Assembly: GCA_031258965.1 (NCBI GenBank)
Contig: JAIRMC010000106.1
Coordinates: forward strand, 1 to 64,000
Length of the DNA stretch: 64,000 bases
Origin: Azoarcus sp.
GTDB lineage: Bacteria > Pseudomonadota > Gammaproteobacteria > Burkholderiales > Rhodocyclaceae
Direction: 5' to 3'
Numbering within the stretch: position 1 is the stretch's first letter; every line of letters begins with the position of its first letter. This document shows, piece by piece, positions 57,508-64,000 of the stretch. Below the pieces are notes generated by a model, which was given only the letters and a program-made list of their open reading frames with translations, was not told the origin of the DNA and ran no database searches. Made by a program: the position numbers and the translations under genes.

Positions 57508-59508
57508 TCACTGGCCGGGCGTCTGGCGCGCGTCGAGCATTGCCATCAGGCCCGCCAGGCGCGCGCGGCCTTCTTCCTTCGATAGCGGGGCGTTGCGTTG
57601 CGCGCGGTCATTGATTTGCACATCCTCGCCCATTTCGGCGATGAAGCGCGAAGGTTCGCACTCCCGCAGTTCTCCGCCAGCCTTGCGGCGTTTGCACCAG
57701 GTGAGGTGAAGGCTGCGCTGCGCGCGCGTGATGCCGACATACATCAGCCGCCGCTCTTCGTCGACCTTGTCTTCATCGACGCTGCTTTGGTGCGGCAATA
57801 AACCTTCTTCGACGCCGATCAGGAAGACGTGCGGAAACTCCAGCCCCTTGGCCGCGTGCAGCGTGGCGAGCTGGACGCCGTCGAAATCGGTATCCTCCTT
57901 GTCAAGCATCGAGGCAAGCGCGATGGTCTGGGTCAGTTCGATCAGATTCTTGCCGTCCTCGTCGCCGCGCCGCCCGAGCCAGTCGACGAAGTCGGAGACA
58001 TTGCGCCATTTTGTTTCCGCCTCGCGGTTGGCGTGATGCGAGAAAAGCCAGGTTTCGTAATGGATCGCCGCCAGCAGGGCAGCCAGCGTCCGCGATGCCG
58101 GTTCGTCGGTGGCGCGCTGCCGCATATGTCCGGCGAAGGCGATGAACTGGCGCACGGTCTCCAGTTGGCGCGCCTGTAGGTGCGCGGTGCAGCCCTCCTC
58201 GCGCGCGGCGGCGTACATGCTCAGATGGCGGCGCCCGGCATAATGGCCCAGCGCCTCGATGGTGCTGGCGCCGATGCCGCGCCTCGGCACGGTGATGGCG
58301 CGGATGAAGGCGAGATCGTCGTCCTCGTTCGCCAGCAGGCGCAGCCAGGCCACGATGTCGCGTATCTCGGAACGCTCGAAAAAACTCTGTCCGCCGGAAA
58401 TCACGTAGGGAATGTTTCGGTTGCGCAATTGCTGTTCGATGAGGCGCGCCTGGTGGTTGCCGCGGTACAGGATGGCGTAATCGCGGAAACGGCTCCGATG
58501 CTGGAATTTGTGCGCGCCGATTTTCGTCGCCACCCATTCGGCCTCATGCTCGGCGCTGTGGCAATCCGTCACCACCACCGGCTCGCCGATGCCATGCTCG
58601 GACCAGAGTTTTTTCTCGAAAATCTTGTCGTTGTGAGCGATCACCCGGTTGGCCGCTTCCAGAATGCGGCGCGAGGAACGGTAGTTCTGTTCGAGCTTGA
58701 CGAGCCTGAGTTGCGGAAAGTCCACCTGCAACTGGCGCAGGTTTTCGATGTCCGCCCCGCGCCAGGCGTAGATGGCCTGATCGTCGTCGCCGACCGCCGT
58801 AAACGCCCCGCGAACGCCGGTCAGATGGCACAGCAGCCGGTACTGGGCGCGGTTGGTGTCCTGGTATTCGTCGATGAGCAGATAACGCAGCCGGTTCTGC
58901 CAGCGTTCGCGCGCCTCGGCGTTCTCCTCGAACAAACGTACCGGCAAGGCGATGAGATCGTCGAAATCAACCGCCTGGTAGGCCCGCAAGGTGCGTTCGT
59001 AGTCCGGATAAAGCCGCGCCGCTGTCGCCGACAGTTCATCACCGGCCAGCCGCGCCGCTTCGGCGGGAGAAATCATCGCGTTCTTCCACGCCGAAATCCG
59101 CCATTGCAACTGTTTGGCGATGCCTTTTTCCGCGTCGCCCGCGATGTCGGCGACGATTTGTGCCGTATCCGCCGCATCGAGAATGGAAAACTGCGGCTTG
59201 AGTCCACAGTGGCGCGCCTCCGCGCGGACAATCCGCAAGCCGAGCGCATGGAACGTACACACTGTCAGCCCTTCCGGCGTCCGTCCGCCCACGAGCCGCG
59301 CCACCCGTTCCTGCATCTCGCGCGCCGCCTTGTTGGTAAACGTGATCGCCGCCACATTGCCGGGCGCGAAACCGCATTCCCCGACCAGATACGCAATCTT
59401 GCGCGTGATGACCCCCGTCTTGCCGCTGCCCGCGCCAGCCAGCACCAGGCAGGGGCCGTCGAGATAACGGACAGCTTCGCGCTGCGGGGCATTGAGTCGG
59501 GAAGGCAT
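57508..59508 (-). CDS. rep: ATP-dependent DNA helicase Rep (UvrD family)
   Basis: MPSRLNAPQREAVRYLDGPCLVLAGAGSGKTGVITRKIAYLV...; start at 59508, the longer listed ORF reads antisense into gltX. Confidence 0.93.
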   Translation of the reverse strand: MPSRLNAPQREAVRYLDGPCLVLAGAGSGKTGVITRKIAYLVGECGFAPGNVAAITFTNKAAREMQERVARLVGGRTPEGLTVCTFHALGLRIVRAEARHCGLKPQFSILDAADTAQIVADIAGDAEKGIAKQLQWRISAWKNAMISPAEAARLAGDELSATAARLYPDYERTLRAYQAVDFDDLIALPVRLFEENAEARERWQNRLRYLLIDEYQDTNRAQYRLLCHLTGVRGAFTAVGDDDQAIYAWRGADIENLRQLQVDFPQLRLVKLEQNYRSSRRILEAANRVIAHNDKIFEKKLWSEHGIGEPVVVTDCHSAEHEAEWVATKIGAHKFQHRSRFRDYAILYRGNHQARLIEQQLRNRNIPYVISGGQSFFERSEIRDIVAWLRLLANEDDDLAFIRAITVPRRGIGASTIEALGHYAGRRHLSMYAAAREEGCTAHLQARQLETVRQFIAFAGHMRQRATDEPASRTLAALLAAIHYETWLFSHHANREAETKWRNVSDFVDWLGRRGDEDGKNLIELTQTIALASMLDKEDTDFDGVQLATLHAAKGLEFPHVFLIGVEEGLLPHQSSVDEDKVDEERRLMYVGITRAQRSLHLTWCKRRKAGGELRECEPSRFIAEMGEDVQINDRAQRNAPLSKEEGRARLAGLMAMLDARQTPGQ

Positions 59509-59628
59509 TGGAAAGATCGGGAACGATGGGGAGGCAAGTGTAATGGACACCTTCGCATTGCGCCCACTATCATGCACACCCCCGGCGTCGTCGCGGACGG
59601 CGGGGTTTTCTTTCTGGAATGACGCGCC

Positions 59629-61038
59629 ATGACTTCGACCGTTCGTACCCGCTTCGCCCCAAGCCCGACAGGCTACCTCCACATCGGCGGGGCGCGCACC
59701 GCCCTTTTTTCCTGGGCTTATGCCCGCCATTGCGGCGGCAGTTTCATCCTGCGCATCGAGGATACCGACCTCGCCCGCTCCACGCCGGAAGCCGTGCAGG
59801 CCATCCTCGACGGCATGGCCTGGCTTGGACTCGATCACGATGAAGGGCCGTTCTACCAGACGCGGCGCATGGATCGCTACAAGGAAGTCATCCAGCGGAT
59901 GCTTGCCGACGGCACGGCCTACCCCTGCTATACCTCGAAAGAAGAACTCGATGCCCTGCGCGCGGCGCAGGAAGCCAGAAAAGAAAAACCGCGCTATGAC
60001 GAGCGTTGGCGACCTGAACCCGGCAAGACGCTGCCGCCCGCGCCCGAAGGCGTCGCGCCCGTCGTGCGGTTCCGGAACCCGAAAGACGGTGCGGTCGTCT
60101 GGGACGACGTCGTAAAAGGGCGTGTCGAGATCGCCAACGCCGAACTCGACGACTTCATCATCGCCCGCGCCGACGGCGCCCCGACCTACAATTTCTGCGT
60201 CGTCGTCGATGACTGGGACATGGGCATTACCCACGTCATTCGCGGCGATGACCACGTCAACAACACGCCGCGCCAGATCAACGTCCTCACGGCGCTCGGC
60301 GCGGCCATCCCGCGATACGCCCATCTTTCGATGATCCTCGGCGACGACGGCGCGAAACTCTCCAAACGCCACGGCGCGGTCAGCGTCATGCAATACCGGG
60401 ACGCGGGCTATTTGCCCGAGGCCGTCGTCAATTACCTTGCCCGGCTCGGCTGGAGCCATGGCGACGACGAAATCTTCAGCCGCGAGCGTTTCATCGAATG
60501 GTTCGACCTCGACCACATCACTTCCTCCGCCGCGCAATTCAACACCGGCAAACTAGACTGGCTCAACGCGCAATACATCAAGGCCGCCCGCGACAGCGAT
60601 CTCGCGCGAGAGGCGACCGAGCGCCTCGACGCGCGGGGCATCGACACCATGGACGGTCCCGCGCTTCCCGCCGTCGTGGCGCTCTACAAAGAACGCGCGG
60701 GCAATCTCAATCAACTGGCCGAAGCCATCGCTCCTTTTTACCGGACGCCCGTCATTTCACCGGAACTTGCCGAAAAACATCTCGACGCTCCGGCGTGCGC
60801 GGCGCTGGAGTCATTGCACGCCCGGCTGGAGAAACTCTCGGACTGGGAAAAAGACGCCATCAGCCAGGTAATCAAGGAAACCCTCAGGGAGCACGGCCTG
60901 AAAATGCCGCGCCTGGCCATACCGCTGCGCGTCGCCCTGTTCGGCGTGGAGCATACCCCTTCCATCGACGACGTCCTGGCCGTGCTCGGGCGCGACCAGA
61001 CCCTGCAAAAACTGGCGCGCCTTCGGCGTCCGCAATGA
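59629..61038 (+). CDS. gltX: Glutamyl-tRNA synthetase
   Basis: [25 protein letters not shown] (HIGH), KLSKRHG (KMSKS-like). Confidence 0.97.
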   Translation: MTSTVRTRFAPSPTGYLHIGGARTALFSWAYARHCGGSFILRIEDTDLARSTPEAVQAILDGMAWLGLDHDEGPFYQTRRMDRYKEVIQRMLADGTAYPCYTSKEELDALRAAQEARKEKPRYDERWRPEPGKTLPPAPEGVAPVVRFRNPKDGAVVWDDVVKGRVEIANAELDDFIIARADGAPTYNFCVVVDDWDMGITHVIRGDDHVNNTPRQINVLTALGAAIPRYAHLSMILGDDGAKLSKRHGAVSVMQYRDAGYLPEAVVNYLARLGWSHGDDEIFSRERFIEWFDLDHITSSAAQFNTGKLDWLNAQYIKAARDSDLAREATERLDARGIDTMDGPALPAVVALYKERAGNLNQLAEAIAPFYRTPVISPELAEKHLDAPACAALESLHARLEKLSDWEKDAISQVIKETLREHGLKMPRLAIPLRVALFGVEHTPSIDDVLAVLGRDQTLQKLARLRRPQ

Positions 61039-61111
61039 CACGCCGTAGGGGCCGCTCCTATGGCCTTCCATCCTCTATATACTCACCCGCCAATCTATCA
61101 GCTGAGATGCC

Positions 61112-62383
61112 ATGAAACCCGAAACGCTTGCCGTCCATGGCGGCTACACCCCCGATCCCACGACCCATGCCGTTGCTGTGCCGATTTACCAGACAACCTC
61201 CTACTCTTTCGACGATACCCGCCACGGCGCGGATTTGTTCGATCTCAAGGTGCCGGGAAATATTTATACCCGCATCATGAATCCCACCAACGCCGTGTTG
61301 GAGCAGCGCGTCGCGGCGATGGAGGGCGGCGTTGGGGCGCTGGCGACGGCTTCCGGCATGGCTGCGATCACTTACGCCATCCAGACCATTGCCGAGGCAG
61401 GCGACAATATCGTTTCCGCCGCCACGCTGTATGGCGGTACTTACAATCTTCTCGCCCACACTTTTCCGCAGTTGGGCATCGAGACGCGTTTTGCCGATTA
61501 CCGCAATCCGGACAGTTTCCGGCGTCTGATCGACGAACGCACGAAAGCCATTTTTTGTGAATCCGTCGGTAATCCTCTCGGGAACATCACGGATTTCGAG
61601 CCGCTGGCCGCCATTGCCCACGAGGCGGGCATTCCGCTGATTGTCGATAACACGGTGCCTTCCCCTTATCTGTGCCGGCCTTTCGAGTACGGCGCGGACG
61701 TGGTTGTGCATTCGCTTACCAAATATCTCGGCGGGCACGGCAATTCGCTTGGCGGCATCATCGTCGATTCGGGCAAATTCCCCTGGGCGCAATATAAAAC
61801 GCGCTTTCCGAGATTGAGCGCGCCGGATGTTTCCTACCACGGCGTGGTTTATACCGAGGCATTCGGCGAGGCGGCGTATATCGGGCGGGCGCGCGTCGTG
61901 CCCTTGCGCAACCAGGGCGCGGCGCTTTCGCCGTTCAATGCCTTCCTGATCCTGCAAGGCGTGGAGACGGTCGCCCTGCGGCTCGACCGCATCTGCGATA
62001 ACGCGGTCAAGGTTGCGGAATTCCTCAAGGGACACGCCAAAACGTCGTGGGTTAATTACGCTGGTTTGCCCGATCACCCCGATCATCCGCTGGTGCGGAA
62101 GTATCTGGGGGGCCGCGCTTCGGGCATCCTGACCTTCGGCGTGAAAGGCGGCAGCGAGGCGGGCGCGCGCTTCCAGGATGCGCTTCGGCTGTTTACGCGG
62201 CTGGTCAATATCGGCGATGCCAAATCGCTTGCCTGCCATCCGGCGTCCACCACACACCGGCAGCTCAACGCGGAGGAATTGGCAAAGGCGGGCGTGCTGC
62301 CCGACATGGTGCGGCTGTCCATCGGCATCGAGCATATCGACGATCTCCTCGCCGATCTCGATCAGGCTCTGGCAGCGGTCTGA
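61112..62383 (+). CDS. metY: O-acetylhomoserine sulfhydrylase (aminocarboxypropyltransferase)
   Basis: ETLAVHGGYTPDPTTHAVAVPIYQTTSYSFDDTRHGADLFDLK..., DNTVPSPYLCRPFEYGADVVVHSLTKYLGGHGNSLGG. Confidence 0.92.
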   Translation: MKPETLAVHGGYTPDPTTHAVAVPIYQTTSYSFDDTRHGADLFDLKVPGNIYTRIMNPTNAVLEQRVAAMEGGVGALATASGMAAITYAIQTIAEAGDNIVSAATLYGGTYNLLAHTFPQLGIETRFADYRNPDSFRRLIDERTKAIFCESVGNPLGNITDFEPLAAIAHEAGIPLIVDNTVPSPYLCRPFEYGADVVVHSLTKYLGGHGNSLGGIIVDSGKFPWAQYKTRFPRLSAPDVSYHGVVYTEAFGEAAYIGRARVVPLRNQGAALSPFNAFLILQGVETVALRLDRICDNAVKVAEFLKGHAKTSWVNYAGLPDHPDHPLVRKYLGGRASGILTFGVKGGSEAGARFQDALRLFTRLVNIGDAKSLACHPASTTHRQLNAEELAKAGVLPDMVRLSIGIEHIDDLLADLDQALAAV

Positions 62384-62401
62384 GCGGGGGCGGCGCCGCG
62401 T

Positions 62402-63289
62402 TCAGCGTATTTCTATCTGCTCGAACGCGGGCGGCAGGATGGCGCGAGGGGTATCGTCCCCGGATTCGGCTTCGCCGGGCGTGTCCGCTTCCGTTTCCGT
62501 GCCGGACTCGGAACCAGGCAACGATTCGGGAACGGGAAGCCGCGATTCAATCATGATCGCCACGCGACGGTTGCGCGCCCGGCCCGCTTCGGTGTCATTG
62601 TCCGCCACCGGACGTTGGTCGGCATAGCCCGCGGCGGTGAGGCGATCCGGAAGAACGCCGTTTTCGATGAACAGACGCACCACGGCGGAGGCCCGGACGG
62701 CGGAGAGTTCCCAGTTGGAGGGGAAGCGGTAGTTGCTGATCGGCAGGCTGTCGGTATGGCCTTCGACCGTGATCGGAAACTCTGCCATGGCGATGACGCC
62801 CGCCACGGCGCGCAGCGCCGCCACCGCTTCGCTGCCGAGCACGGCTTCGCCGGGCGCAAAAAGCGCGCTGGCGTTGATTTCCACCGTGACGCCGAATGCG
62901 CCTTCGGTGACGTTGACCTGGCCGTTTTCGGTCAGGGGACGCAGCGCGCCGCGAATGGCGTCGGCCATGTTGCGCATTTTCCGCGCGGTCTGCCGTCTGC
63001 GTTCCTCGGCCTGTTTGTTGCGCGCGACGGCATGGCCGGGCCGGATCGGCGGCACTATCGTTGTTACCGGCGGCGTCGTGACTTGCGGGCTGTTCATGTC
63101 GATAGCGGCGCTGCGGAACGCCTGCCCCAAGGATTCGGACAGCGCGCGGTATTTGCCTTCGTTGACCGAGCTGAGCGAGTACATGACGACGAAGAAGGCG
63201 AACAGCAGGGTGATGAAATCCGCGTAGGAAACGAGCCAGCGTTCGGTGTTTTCGTGCTCTTCGGCACGGTATTTGCGTTGTCGCGGCAT
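62402..63289 (-). CDS. Flagellar motor protein MotB/MotD
   Basis: WLVSYADFITLLFAFFVVMYSLSSVNEGKYR plug/TM, C-terminal OmpA-like VEGHTDSLPISNYRFPSNWELSAVRA. Confidence 0.95.
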   Translation of the reverse strand: MPRQRKYRAEEHENTERWLVSYADFITLLFAFFVVMYSLSSVNEGKYRALSESLGQAFRSAAIDMNSPQVTTPPVTTIVPPIRPGHAVARNKQAEERRRQTARKMRNMADAIRGALRPLTENGQVNVTEGAFGVTVEINASALFAPGEAVLGSEAVAALRAVAGVIAMAEFPITVEGHTDSLPISNYRFPSNWELSAVRASAVVRLFIENGVLPDRLTAAGYADQRPVADNDTEAGRARNRRVAIMIESRLPVPESLPGSESGTETEADTPGEAESGDDTPRAILPPAFEQIEIR

Positions 63290-63298
63290 GGCGCTTCC

Positions 63299-64000
63299 TC
63301 AATGGATGCGGCCCCGCATCCGGCTCTCGATGATGCGCGGGTTATCGCCGTTGGCGATGCCCAGCAGGCCGTCGATGTACATTTCGCGCCGGGCGGCCTG
63401 GGAACTGATGTGGGCCATGAGCTTTTTGGAGACGGGTAGGAGCACGAGGTTGGCGAGGCCGACGCCGTAGATGGTGGCGACGAAGGCAACCGCGATGCCC
63501 GCGCCGAGTTTCGTGGGATCCGAAAGGTTTTCCATGACATGGATCAGCCCGAGCACCGCGCCGAGGATGCCGATGGTCGGCGAGTAGCCGCCTGCGCTCT
63601 CCCAGATGCGGGCGCTTTGACGCATACGCGCCGCCCAGGCGTCGGTTTCGATTTCCAGCGCCTCGCGCAGGAAATCGGGTTCGGCGCCATCGACGAGCAT
63701 TTGCAGGCCGCGGCGCATGAAGGGTTCGGCAAGGGTGTTGATGTGCCGCTCCAGCACGAGCAGGCCATCGCGCCGCGCCACCATGCTCCAGCCGACGACG
63801 AGAGAGACGACTTGTTCGAGGTCGCGGCGCGGCGGGGCGAAAACCCATTTGACCATTCTCACGCCGTCGAGAAAGACGCGTGGCGGGCTTTGCAGCAGTA
63901 CCGCGCCGGTTGTGCCGCCGACGACGATGAGGAAGGCCGTGGGTTGCAGCAGCGAGGAGAGGTGGCCGCCTTCGAGTATTTGCCCGGCAAGGATGGCCCC
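63299..64000 (-). CDS. Flagellar motor protein MotA/MotC (5' end outside window)
   Basis: Frame open from 64000: ...GGTTGAVLLQSPPRVFLDGVRMVKWVFAPP...GGYSPTIGILGAVLGLIHVMENLSDPTKLGAGIAVAFVATIYGVGLANLVLLP. Confidence 0.95.
   Translation of the reverse strand, partial: GAILAGQILEGGHLSSLLQPTAFLIVVGGTTGAVLLQSPPRVFLDGVRMVKWVFAPPRRDLEQVVSLVVGWSMVARRDGLLVLERHINTLAEPFMRRGLQMLVDGAEPDFLREALEIETDAWAARMRQSARIWESAGGYSPTIGILGAVLGLIHVMENLSDPTKLGAGIAVAFVATIYGVGLANLVLLPVSKKLMAHISSQAARREMYIDGLLGIANGDNPRIIESRMRGRIH

Noticed and set aside
59509-60537. N-terminal 343-aa extension of the listed minus ORF 57508..60537
   Set aside because: Antisense to gltX; the Rep homology begins at MPSRLNAPQREAV (59508).

Overview
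GC-rich proteobacterial chromosome segment. The housekeeping order (recO-pdxJ-acpS-nagZ, uvrC-pgsA, waaA, zapE, zapD-yacG, rep, gltX, motAB-like) looks betaproteobacterial; this is inference, I had no marker search. Housekeeping blocks are separated by accessory modules: (i) an RTX-repeat protein running off the left edge and absent from the supplied ORF track; (ii) a minimal type II secretion-like set (GspF, small periplasmic protein, secretin with a C-terminal extension) followed by two paralogous omptin-like beta-barrels; (iii) a compact operon MoxR / DUF58 / membrane cytochrome b-like / pentaheme cytochrome c / GspG-like protein / transglutaminase-like protein lacking the catalytic Cys / FTR1 iron permease; (iv) an EexN-like lipoprotein beside an orphan ccdA with a 5' stub of ccdB; (v) a 65-aa plus 537-aa pair in which the large protein has papain/C39-like sequence features; (vi) an AAA ATPase plus TOPRIM-like two-gene module; (vii) most notably, a single-strand operon with an atypical radical SAM protein (CX8CX2C) plus an internally deleted copy, a Tau/Ssu-type ABC transporter and a three-gene nitrogenase-like (NifH/D/K-like) reductase. 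Module (vii) lies directly downstream of cysB and cysTWA, with an apparently internally deleted sbp relic, and about 10 kb from metY. Its cysteine inventory (3+1 N-terminal Cys, no Cys at the FeMo-co ligand position) resembles COR/DPOR-type reductases rather than nitrogenase. It is my best candidate for an undescribed system, probably acting on an imported organosulfur or other small organic substrate. No tRNA, rRNA or CRISPR array was recognised. All family assignments come from reading the translations; no database search was run.
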